This document shows, in pieces, positions 44,270 to 50,460 of a stretch of DNA of 50,460 nucleotides. Within the stretch, counting starts at the first letter, position 1; the number at the start of each line of letters is the position of its first letter. Under the pieces are notes generated by a model, which did no database searches, was not told the DNA's origin, and saw nothing but the letters and a program-made list of their open reading frames with translations. The DNA is from JBCDAP01 sp038747915 (lineage in GTDB: Bacteria; Planctomycetota; Phycisphaerae; Phycisphaerales; UBA1924). The position numbers and the translations under genes are program-made. The DNA lies in assembly GCA_038747915.1 (NCBI GenBank), contig JBCDJJ010000018.1, positions 1 through 50,460 of the forward strand, in the 5' to 3' direction.

Positions 44270-45042
44270 ACGAGACGGCCGACTCGATGGACCGACGTGG
44301 GGCACTGACGGCTCTGGGTGTTGGTGCGGGTTTCCTGGCGACTGCAGCGATCTCAGGAAGTCCCAATGCACAGGGATTGACACACCAAGCGGTCGGCGGC
44401 GGTGTGCTGACTGCCAAGGAACTGGGCTGGGACGCCGAGGCTGGGCGTTTCGTTGTGCCGGATCTGCCTTACGCGTACGACGCCCTCGAGGCGGCGATCG
44501 ACGAGCAGACGATGCGGATCCATCACGGCAGGCATCACGCGGGGTACGTCCGGGGGTTGAACGGCGCGCTCGATCGGCTTGATGCAGTGAAGCGTGGTGA
44601 GTCCATCGACGCTGCTGGGCTCGCGCACGACCTGGCGTTTCACGGCGGTGGTGCTGTGAATCACGCGATCTTCTGGCAGACGATGGCTCCTGGTGGTCGC
44701 GGCGGCGGGGGCGAGCCAACCGGCCTCATCGGTGACACGATCGACCGCGACTTTGGGAGCTTCGCCAACTTCAAGGCACTCTTCTCCGATGCCGCGGGCT
44801 CGGTCCGGGGCTCGGGGTGGGCGTGGCTGGTGTTCGAGCCGGTGTCGAAGCGGCTGCTCGTGATGCACATGCACGATCAGCAGGATGCGCAGCTGAACGG
44901 TAGCCGCCCGGTCCTCGGCATCGACGTGTGGGAGCACGCGTACTACCTGCGGTACCAGAACCGGCGGGGCGAGTACATCACCAAGTGGTGGAGCGTGGTG
45001 AACTGGCCGAAGGTGAGCGAATTGCTGGCCCGGGTGATGTAG
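44266..45042 (+). CDS. sodA: Exported Fe/Mn superoxide dismutase
   Basis: The 258-residue enzyme converts superoxide to hydrogen peroxide. It has an N-terminal signal with twin arginine (DRRGALTALGVGAGFLA, residues 9-25), so it should be exported folded by the Tat system with its metal. The metal ligands are His86 in MRIHHGRHH, His133 in VNHAIFW, and Asp220 and His224 in GIDVWEHAYY. The mature part begins about residue 45 and has the normal length. The loop that usually reads TPNQD is HDQQD, so Fe versus Mn use is unclear. It overlaps the small membrane protein gene by 4 bases. Confidence 0.93.
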   Translation: MNETADSMDRRGALTALGVGAGFLATAAISGSPNAQGLTHQAVGGGVLTAKELGWDAEAGRFVVPDLPYAYDALEAAIDEQTMRIHHGRHHAGYVRGLNGALDRLDAVKRGESIDAAGLAHDLAFHGGGAVNHAIFWQTMAPGGRGGGGEPTGLIGDTIDRDFGSFANFKALFSDAAGSVRGSGWAWLVFEPVSKRLLVMHMHDQQDAQLNGSRPVLGIDVWEHAYYLRYQNRRGEYITKWWSVVNWPKVSELLARVM

Positions 45043-45080
45043 GGCGCGATCTCACGCTGTGTCGCGAATCTGCCTCTGTC

Positions 45081-45602
45081 TCAGGCTTGGGCGACCTCGA
45101 CGCCGAGTTCCTGCTTGAGTAGTGCGCACCACTGCTTGACGCGTTCTTCGGTCAAGTCGGGTTGGCAGTCGTTGTCGCACATCAGGCCCATGAACTTGTC
45201 ATCCCGGACACCGGCGGAGTTGTCGAAGGTGTAGCCCTCGGTCGGCCACAGACCAAAGAGCTCCGGGCCGGCCGGTTCGATGATGTCCCACAGCAGGCCG
45301 AAGGCATCACCGAAGGTGTCCGGGTACCCGTCCTGGTCGCCGCACCCGAACATCGCCACCTTGAGGCCCTTCATTTCCGGGATGTTGAATCGCGTGGCGG
45401 CGTCGTCCCAGTCGTCTTGCATGTCGCCCACATGCCAGGTGGGGATGCCGAGCAGGAGGGCGTCGTAGTCCGCGACGCTGGGCGGGTCGAAGTCCGTCAC
45501 ATCGACGGGTTCATCGGCGAGGTCGCCGAGGTGCCCTTTGACCAGTTCGGCGACCTCTTGGGTGTTCCCGGTGGTGGTGCCGTAGATGATCGCGATCTTC
45601 AT
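45081..45602 (-). CDS. fldA: Flavodoxin, long-chain
   Basis: The 173-residue product is an FMN-binding electron carrier. The phosphate loop GTTTGNT is at 8-14, followed by the aromatic FMN-stacking regions (GIPTWHVGDMQDDWD and FGCGDQDGYPDTFGDAFG). The length and the insertion in the last strand make it a long-chain flavodoxin. The ATG at 45602 is preceded by AGGA with 8-base spacing. It converges with the superoxide dismutase gene across 38 bases and heads a run of minus-strand flavoprotein genes that could share redox partners. Confidence 0.93.
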   Translation of the reverse strand: MKIAIIYGTTTGNTQEVAELVKGHLGDLADEPVDVTDFDPPSVADYDALLLGIPTWHVGDMQDDWDDAATRFNIPEMKGLKVAMFGCGDQDGYPDTFGDAFGLLWDIIEPAGPELFGLWPTEGYTFDNSAGVRDDKFMGLMCDNDCQPDLTEERVKQWCALLKQELGVEVAQA

Positions 45603-45759
45603 GTGATGTCCTGCGTGCGGTCGCGGGAGTCGGGGGTGGTCCACAGTTCGCCGACTGGATGGCAGGATCGTACTCCGCCCCGCGGCACACGGCAAAGATT
45701 GAGACTCAATCGCATCTGGATTCGAAGCGAGGTCGATGGTGGTTGTGGTGAAAGGCCTG

Positions 45760-46518
45760 CTACCGCTTGTGCTCGGGGCTCGAGTACCCGGTGTGACACC
45801 CGGCTTCCCATGCATCGGGCTGGTTGCCGTGGGCGGGGATGCCGCCGGCATCCTTGAGCATGCGGGCGAGGTGCATGCAGTTCCAGGCGAGGAAGGTTGT
45901 GTTGCGGTTCGTGAAGTCATTCTCTGGCCCGCCCGAGCCAGGATCGCGATACGACGGGCCGGGCCCCGCTTCGCCCATCCACCCGGCATCTGCTTGCGGG
46001 GGGATCGTGTACCCGATGTGGCTGAGCGAGAAGAGGATGTTCATGGCGCAGTGTTTCACGCCGTCTTCGTTGCCCGTGATGAGTGTCGCGCCCACCTTGC
46101 CGTAGTCGCGGTACTGCCCCTTGGCGTTGAAATCGTGCGTGTACCCGTACATCCGCTCCAGCACTCGGTTACACACACTCGACTTCTCACCGAGCCAAAC
46201 CGATGTGCATACCACCAGGATGTCGCACGCGTCGACCTCGGCCTGCAGCGTCGGCCAGTCGTCGCGATCCCACTCGGCGGTGTCGGCCATGTTGTGTCCG
46301 AGCCCGGCGGCGATCTCGTAGTCGACCGGGCGGATCACCTTGGTGGTCACCCCGTTGGCCTCGAAGACCCGCTGAGCGACACCGATGAGCCCCTCGGTGT
46401 GCGAGAGCACGGGTGTGCGGTTGAGCGTGCAGTTCAGGAACAGCACGGTGAGGTCGTTGTACGTGGCGGGCGGGGTTGTGCACTGGTCGGACGTGATGCG
46501 GTCGAGCTGCTCTGTCAT
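45760..46518 (-). CDS. Flavodoxin/NADPH-dependent FMN reductase-like protein
   Basis: The 252-residue product has a flavodoxin-like fold of the NAD(P)H-dependent FMN reductase group. The first strand and flavin loop are VLFLNCTLNRTPVLSHTEGL, then CDILVVCTSVWLGEKSSVC marks the second flavin-binding loop. GKVGATLITGNEDGVKHCAMN is typical of this group. The C-terminus ends in an AWNCMHLARMLKDAGG helix. The ATG at 46518 is used; 29 further codons upstream are Pro/Ser-rich and not family-like. It probably reduces flavins or quinones; the substrate is unknown. Confidence 0.8.
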   Translation of the reverse strand: MTEQLDRITSDQCTTPPATYNDLTVLFLNCTLNRTPVLSHTEGLIGVAQRVFEANGVTTKVIRPVDYEIAAGLGHNMADTAEWDRDDWPTLQAEVDACDILVVCTSVWLGEKSSVCNRVLERMYGYTHDFNAKGQYRDYGKVGATLITGNEDGVKHCAMNILFSLSHIGYTIPPQADAGWMGEAGPGPSYRDPGSGGPENDFTNRNTTFLAWNCMHLARMLKDAGGIPAHGNQPDAWEAGCHTGYSSPEHKR

Positions 46519-46640
46519 CGTCTGGTCTCGTGTCGAGTGTGTGGTGTGTCCACCGGCGATCGTACTCGGAGTGAGTGCCCGAACTCCTGGAGAAGGGCAT
46601 GCCACACGGGTTCGCCTTTGTTCTTCGCGCGAAAATGCGT

Positions 46641-47237
46641 TCAGTACTCGGTCACGATGTCGGGGAGTGCTGGACGCACCCGATCGTCACGGGTCTCGCT
46701 CTCGGTGCCGATGTGCACGAACCCCGCGATCCGCTCCTTGCGCTCGAGACCGAGCTCATCCAGCACGCGGCGATCGAACGCGTACCACTCCGTGAGCCAG
46801 ATGGCGGCGTACCCGGTTGCTCTGCAGGCGTGCAGCAGGTTCATGCACGCTGCCCCGGCGGAGAGCACCTGCTCCCACTCCGGCACCTTCGGGTGTTCGC
46901 GCGGGCAGAACACCACCGCGATCACCAACGGGGCGTGCGCCAGACGACCCCGCGCGTGCGCACGGGCCTCGGAACTCGCACCCGGGTGGTCGGCCTCGAA
47001 GCAGGTGCCGATGACGGTGCCCAGGTGCATCCGGCGATCGCCTCGGATCAGGATGAACCGCCAGGGCACGAGTTTGCCATGGTCGGGAACGCGTGAGGCG
47101 ATCGTCAGGATGCGTGAGAGCTCATCTTCGCTCGGGGCGGGTGGGCCGAGTATGTGTACCTTTGGGGATCGTCGTGTTTCGAAGAAACCGAGAAGGTCCG
47201 GATGTTCGTGTTCGGTGGTGGACGCTGTCTGTTCCAT
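46641..47237 (-). CDS. Nitroreductase family protein, YdjA-like
   Basis: The 198-residue product is an FMN-dependent oxidoreductase of the nitroreductase family. The family start ETRRSPKVHILGPPAPSEDEL, the RVPDHGKLVPWRFILI flavin-binding segment and the central AACMNLLHACRATGYAAIWL helix are present. RVPDHGKL is characteristic of YdjA-type members. The ATG at 47237 is chosen; a GTG at 47264 is possible. Substrates of this family range from quinones to nitro compounds and cannot be read from sequence. It is part of a redox-rich minus-strand group. Confidence 0.88.
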   Translation of the reverse strand: MEQTASTTEHEHPDLLGFFETRRSPKVHILGPPAPSEDELSRILTIASRVPDHGKLVPWRFILIRGDRRMHLGTVIGTCFEADHPGASSEARAHARGRLAHAPLVIAVVFCPREHPKVPEWEQVLSAGAACMNLLHACRATGYAAIWLTEWYAFDRRVLDELGLERKERIAGFVHIGTESETRDDRVRPALPDIVTEY

Positions 47238-47274
47238 TGCTCGAGCTTCTTGAGTGGTCGCCACGGGGGATGCG

Positions 47275-47655
47275 TTACACGATCGGGATCGCGATGTTTG
47301 AGAGCAGCATGACGAGCGTGAGCACGACGCTCAGCGTGTGCATCAGCTTGAAACGACCGGAATTCCCCTGGTCTGTGGCCCGGTTGGTGGCGGGGATCAT
47401 TGCGGCGCAGACGACCGACAGGACAACCGTCAGCCCGGCCAGCACGTACTGCCATGCTCCTGATTCGCTTGAGAACCACAGTGCCACGAGCGTGGCCACA
47501 CCGAGCACCGCGAGTAAGCGGAAGAATTTGGGGAAGAGCGCGCGCAGCAGTGTGCCCGCGGGTCCACTCTCGATTGTGGTGAAGATGGTGGGCGCGAACA
47601 CCGCGGTCTGGAGCGCGATCACGCCCACGACGATGCCGGCAAAGAAGTCTTGCAT
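47275..47655 (-). CDS. DUF4149/TMEM205-like membrane protein
   Basis: The 126-residue product has four hydrophobic helices. The first has QDFFAGIVVGVIALQTAVFA followed by PTIFTTIESGPAGTLLRALF, matching the DUF4149 pattern of a helix, then PxxF and a Gly/Ala-rich turn before a LFPKFF motif. Two further helices end in VLTLVMLLSNIAIPIV. Its function is unknown. The ATG at 47655 is used; the long open frame upstream is low-complexity and not real. It is close behind the nitroreductase gene on the same strand. Confidence 0.8.
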   Translation of the reverse strand: MQDFFAGIVVGVIALQTAVFAPTIFTTIESGPAGTLLRALFPKFFRLLAVLGVATLVALWFSSESGAWQYVLAGLTVVLSVVCAAMIPATNRATDQGNSGRFKLMHTLSVVLTLVMLLSNIAIPIV

Positions 47656-47943
47656 CGGTGAATCGTAATGGCTCGTCGGTGAGAGCTGGATGTGAGGTGA
47701 TTGGTGTTCGTTGATCTGCGCTGTGGTTCGGTGGGAGGGCGGCATCCATGGTTCATGGGTGGTTTGGTCCGAGGGCGTGCGCCCTCGGCTCGCTGAATGC
47801 GTTGGCTTTGGGGTGGAATGTGTGCGCCTGCGCCTTGACAGGCGTTCTGTTGAACAGCAGTTTTCGTCGTCGCTCACTGGCGTGCGCCGGCGTGTCCTTG
47901 GGTGGTGGTGCCCTTTCATTTGCATACCTATGGAGATGTTGTC
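47656..47943. other. Divergent intergenic region with a strong hairpin
   Basis: This 288-base gap between divergent genes should hold both promoters. It contains a hairpin with arms CCGAGGGC (47769-47776) and GCCCTCGG (47781-47788) around a GTGC loop, and a TTGACA at 47835-47840 with no good -10 partner. The several overlapping open frames are Arg/Cys/Trp-rich, as expected of noncoding GC-rich DNA, and I do not call them. Confidence 0.45.
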
Positions 47944-49536
47944 ATGCGTGCCTGCAGCGGGATGTCGGTCTTGGGTGTTCTTGGTGTGTCCGGGTTGGCG
48001 GTGTCCCTCGGCGGCGAGGCTGCAGCGGTGACGAGGATCGAGGGCGTGCGGGTGGTGCGCGAGGGCGGCACGAGCCATGTGCGGCCAGTGGAGGTGGAGT
48101 GGATCCAGTACGACATCACGCGGACGGAGTTCTGGCCAGAGGATGCGGAGGTCGTGCTCGAGCTCTACGCGCGTGATGCCGACCCGACGACCTCTGACCA
48201 ACTGATCGGCACGACCACAGCGCGCGCACCCGAGGGCAGCGACAGCACGCGGCTCACGCTCGAGTTCCCGGTGACGCTCGTGGGCACACCGGAGTTGGTC
48301 GATCCGCCGGTGGGGTGCCCCTCGTGTGCGCCGACGCAGGCGTTCCGGCTCGAGGGCAACCTGGACGCGTACACCGGGGCGCTCGACGAGTTCAACGGCG
48401 TGTACGCGCGGCTGGTGCCGGACATCCGCGACTCGGAGGGGAACCTGGTCGATGTGATCCAGACCACCGGCGGCGTGCTCGGGTTTCCGGGTGACATCTT
48501 CTTTCCTGGAGACATTTTCTTCCCAGGGGATATCTTCTTCCCGGGTGACATCTTTTCGCCGGCGCCCGATCTGCGGCCGGGGCAAGCCTTCACCCCCACG
48601 GCACCGGTGCGCATCACGACGGTCCCGCCCACTGCGCGGCCTCGGCACACGGGCGTGATGCTGGGCTTCCAGATGCAGGAGGGGATGGTCGGACCGTCGG
48701 TGTTCGAGTTCGCGGTGACGATCGACGGGTACCAGCCCCCCACTCCGGCGAATCTGGGTGATGTGAGCTTGAACCGGCTTCCGGTGGTCGGGGCACGGAT
48801 CGAGCCGGGCGGCATCCCGTTGATCGTGGAGCAGGTGGGCAACGGCGAGGTGCTGTTGGTGTACTCGGGCGATGAGCTGCCGGCCGACTTCACGGTGGCG
48901 ATCGATCTGCCACCGAATAACCCAACAGTCGACGGCACGCAGGCGATCGTGGGGACCGATGGGTTCGCGCTGATTGTCGGGATCGACGGCTTTGGCACGC
49001 TGCAGGTTCCGATCCGGCGGACGGTGCTGACGAACATCGCGACGCCGGCGAGCGCGCCAGCGGTGTTCAACACGGAGTTGATCACCGCGGCACTCGGGAC
49101 GGGCGGCGATGGTGGTGCTGTGTGGACGATCACGGGCGCGCCGGGGGCGGTGTCATCGGTGGGGTCGGGGCTGATCCAGAGTGCCCCTGCGATCGGCGGG
49201 CTCGGGGTGCGCGACAACGCCTCGCCGCGGAATGCTGCGGTGGACCCGCTGGCCCGGGTGTACGGACCGGGCGATGCGCACTACGGCTCGTACGCCGCCG
49301 GGGCTGGTGTGGTGAACGCGGACGGCTCGTTCGTGTTCGAGATGCCGGTCACGGCGCCGCAGCCGTCGGGCGGACGGATTCAGTTGGAGCTCGTCGACAC
49401 GTTCGGCGCGGGGACGTCGACGGTGGGGCTCACCTACGGGCCGAGCCGAACGTACGACGTGAACGGGGACGATGCGGTCGGGGCGTTTGATGTGAGTGAG
49501 ATTCTGAATGAGATCGCGGAGAGTGGTGGGGTGTGA
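47944..49536 (+). CDS. Secreted protein with FPGDIF repeats and dockerin-like C-terminus
   Basis: The 530-residue product starts with a signal peptide (MSVLGVLGVSGLAVSLGGEA region) and looks entirely beta-rich and extracellular. A tandem FPGDIF unit appears four times at residues 181-204. The C-terminus (YDVNGDDAVGAFDVSEILNE) has the DxNxDxxxxxxD spacing of a dockerin/EF-hand calcium loop, but only one copy. The rest contains Ig-like or adhesion-like stretches (GEVLLVYSGDELPADFTVAI) without a family I can name. The ATG at 47944 has only a loose GGAG further upstream. It is a likely surface or matrix protein; no sorting signal is visible. Confidence 0.7.
   Translation: MRACSGMSVLGVLGVSGLAVSLGGEAAAVTRIEGVRVVREGGTSHVRPVEVEWIQYDITRTEFWPEDAEVVLELYARDADPTTSDQLIGTTTARAPEGSDSTRLTLEFPVTLVGTPELVDPPVGCPSCAPTQAFRLEGNLDAYTGALDEFNGVYARLVPDIRDSEGNLVDVIQTTGGVLGFPGDIFFPGDIFFPGDIFFPGDIFSPAPDLRPGQAFTPTAPVRITTVPPTARPRHTGVMLGFQMQEGMVGPSVFEFAVTIDGYQPPTPANLGDVSLNRLPVVGARIEPGGIPLIVEQVGNGEVLLVYSGDELPADFTVAIDLPPNNPTVDGTQAIVGTDGFALIVGIDGFGTLQVPIRRTVLTNIATPASAPAVFNTELITAALGTGGDGGAVWTITGAPGAVSSVGSGLIQSAPAIGGLGVRDNASPRNAAVDPLARVYGPGDAHYGSYAAGAGVVNADGSFVFEMPVTAPQPSGGRIQLELVDTFGAGTSTVGLTYGPSRTYDVNGDDAVGAFDVSEILNEIAESGGV
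48484..48555 (+). repeat. Fourfold FPGDIF-coding 18-base tandem repeat
   Basis: Four consecutive 18-base units (48484-48501, 48502-48519, 48520-48537, 48538-48555) each encode FPGDIF. They differ mainly at third codon positions: the proline codon is written CCG, CCT, CCA, CCG and the glycine codon GGT, GGA, GGG, GGT. The peptide is kept while the DNA has diverged, so the repeat is old and held by selection on the protein. The unit is followed by a partial fifth copy, SPAPD. Confidence 0.85.
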
Positions 49537-49573
49537 ACGGTCCGCGGCTCGTCGTGGCTGACTGACTGGTTGT

Positions 49574-49609
49574 CGGTGATGCACCGCTGACCTTATAAGG
49601 GTGTCACCG
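49574..49609. terminator. Inverted repeat between convergent genes
   Basis: CGGTGA (49574-49579) can pair with TCACCG (49604-49609), enclosing the palindrome CCTTATAAGG (49591-49600). It lies between the ends of the secreted-protein gene and the ABC transporter gene and could end both transcripts. The long loop makes this weak. Confidence 0.3.
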
Positions 49610-50460
49610 CCCCCGGCTGAGCCGGACGAACTCGGTGTAGAGGTCGGCGTAGTGCTTGCCGCTTTCGAGGAGTTCGGTGTGGGTGCCGCGTTCGATGAGC
49701 TCCCCGTGCTCGAGCACCAGGATGAGGTCGGCACGGCGGATGGTGCTCAGGCGGTGGGCGACGACGAAGGTGGTGCGGCCGGCCATGAGCCGCTCGAGGG
49801 CGGTCTGGAGGCGGTGCTCGGTGTGGGTGTCGACCGCCGAGGTGGCCTCGTCGAGCATGAAGATGCGCGGGTTGGCGAGCCAGGCGCGGGCGAAGCAGGC
49901 GAGCTGCCGCTGACCGAGGGAGAGGTTGTCGCCGCGCTCACCGGCGTTGAAGTGCAGGCCGCCGGGGAGTTGCTCGAAGACATCGAGGCAGTCGAGGGCG
50001 CGGCAGGCGTCCTCGACGTCTTGGTCGCTCGCCCCGGGCTTACCGAAGCGGATGTTCTCCATGACGGTGCCGGTGAAGAGGAAGTTCTCCTGCAGCACGA
50101 GCGACATCTGGGCGTGGAGCGACTCGAGGGTGATGGCGTCGATGTCGTGGCCATCGATAAGGATGCGGCCCTGCTGATGCTCGTAGAGGCGGCCGAGGAG
50201 CGAGACGATGGTGGTTTTGCCCGAGCCGGTATGGCCGACGAGCGCGACGACCTGGCCGGGCTCGCAGGTGAAGGAGAGGTCGCGGAGGACCGGGCGGTCC
50301 GGGCGGTAGCTGAAGGTGACGTTCTGAAACTCGATGCGGGCGCCCTGGTCGGTGCGTGCGAGTGGCTCGGCGCGCGGTGTGTCGACGACCTCGGGCTCGG
50401 TGTCGAGGAGCTTGAAGATGCGTTCGCCGCCGGCCATGGCGAGGAGGATGGTGTTGTAGA
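49604..50460 (-). CDS. ABC exporter, ATP-binding half (partial at window end)
   Basis: This is the C-terminal part of a multidrug/lipid-type ABC exporter in which one chain carries membrane and ATPase domains. The visible 285 codons start within the last transmembrane helix (YNTILLAMAGGERIF reads through the window edge), so the gene begins outside. The ATPase has Walker A GHTGSGKTT, the Q-loop LVLQENFLFTGTV, the signature LSLGQRQLACFARAW, and Walker B IFMLDEATSAVD followed by the switch His in VVAHRLST. All catalytic residues look intact. The substrate is unknown; the A-loop FSYRPDRPVL suggests an MdlB/MsbA-type exporter. Confidence 0.92.
   Translation of the reverse strand, partial: YNTILLAMAGGERIFKLLDTEPEVVDTPRAEPLARTDQGARIEFQNVTFSYRPDRPVLRDLSFTCEPGQVVALVGHTGSGKTTIVSLLGRLYEHQQGRILIDGHDIDAITLESLHAQMSLVLQENFLFTGTVMENIRFGKPGASDQDVEDACRALDCLDVFEQLPGGLHFNAGERGDNLSLGQRQLACFARAWLANPRIFMLDEATSAVDTHTEHRLQTALERLMAGRTTFVVAHRLSTIRRADLILVLEHGELIERGTHTELLESGKHYADLYTEFVRLSRGR

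Noticed and set aside
47711..48176. Overlapping frames of 106 and 142 codons upstream of the secreted protein
   Set aside because: They are Cys/Trp/Arg-rich, overlap the signal peptide region of the real gene in another frame, and show no start signals.

Overview
The window is a GC-rich chromosomal segment that most likely comes from a planctomycete of the class Phycisphaerae. This is inferred from the gene families and layout; no database search was possible. Supporting points are the very long FliD, the chlamydial Hc1-like small protein, FtsW next to MurG without the rest of a division and cell-wall cluster, glycine-zipper and NTF2-like lipoproteins, a dockerin-like tail on an exported protein, and many short envelope proteins without recognisable homologues. 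The window looks like ordinary chromosome: I found no phage, transposase, CRISPR array, tRNA or rRNA.

Positions 1-5500 hold mostly minus-strand envelope genes: a DUF456 membrane protein, a larger membrane protein, two unrecognised soluble proteins, and an overlapping pair made of a LAB_N-domain membrane protein and a GT2 glycosyltransferase. A plus-strand glycine-zipper lipoprotein and a pair of inverted REP-like repeats (133-210) lie among them. Positions 5557-12342 run on the plus strand. A [2Fe-2S] ferredoxin is followed by a compact nonulosonic-acid cluster: PseG-like hydrolase, NeuB-like protein lacking both metal histidines, CMP-sugar synthetase, canonical NeuB, sugar formyltransferase, and a KpsS-like transferase. 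A glycogen debranching enzyme lies on the opposite strand. fliD (with a candidate sigma-54 promoter) and fliS follow, so the sugar pathway may serve flagellin or another surface polymer.

Positions 18400-24370 are a minus-strand series: ftsW, murG, a receiver-like protein, a degenerate GGDEF protein, an Hc1-like DNA-binding protein, a FabZ-like dehydratase and a class I mannose-6-phosphate isomerase. Most neighbours overlap by 4 bases. At 24498 the direction switches to a secreted helical-repeat protein and then the transcription-translation block rplK-rplA-rplJ-rplL-rpoB-(lipoprotein)-rpoC-mutM. That block is unusual in three ways: secE-nusG are absent upstream, a 273-base structured spacer separates rplJ from rplL, and a lipoprotein gene separates rpoB from rpoC.

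A locally AT-rich, gene-free 451-base region with DnaA-box-like sites lies between mutM and the 3' end of dnaA and is a candidate replication origin. Beyond it are dnaA, a tRNase Z-like hydrolase, gatC-gatA, an exported Fe/Mn superoxide dismutase, a group of flavoproteins (flavodoxin, FMN reductase-like, nitroreductase), a DUF4149 membrane protein, a secreted protein with a fourfold FPGDIF repeat, and the 3' part of an ABC exporter that leaves the window.

The strongest leads for something new are the nonulosonate cluster with its metal-site-less NeuB paralogue and formyltransferase, the lipoprotein inside rpoBC, and the pseudo-receiver/degenerate GGDEF pair behind murG.
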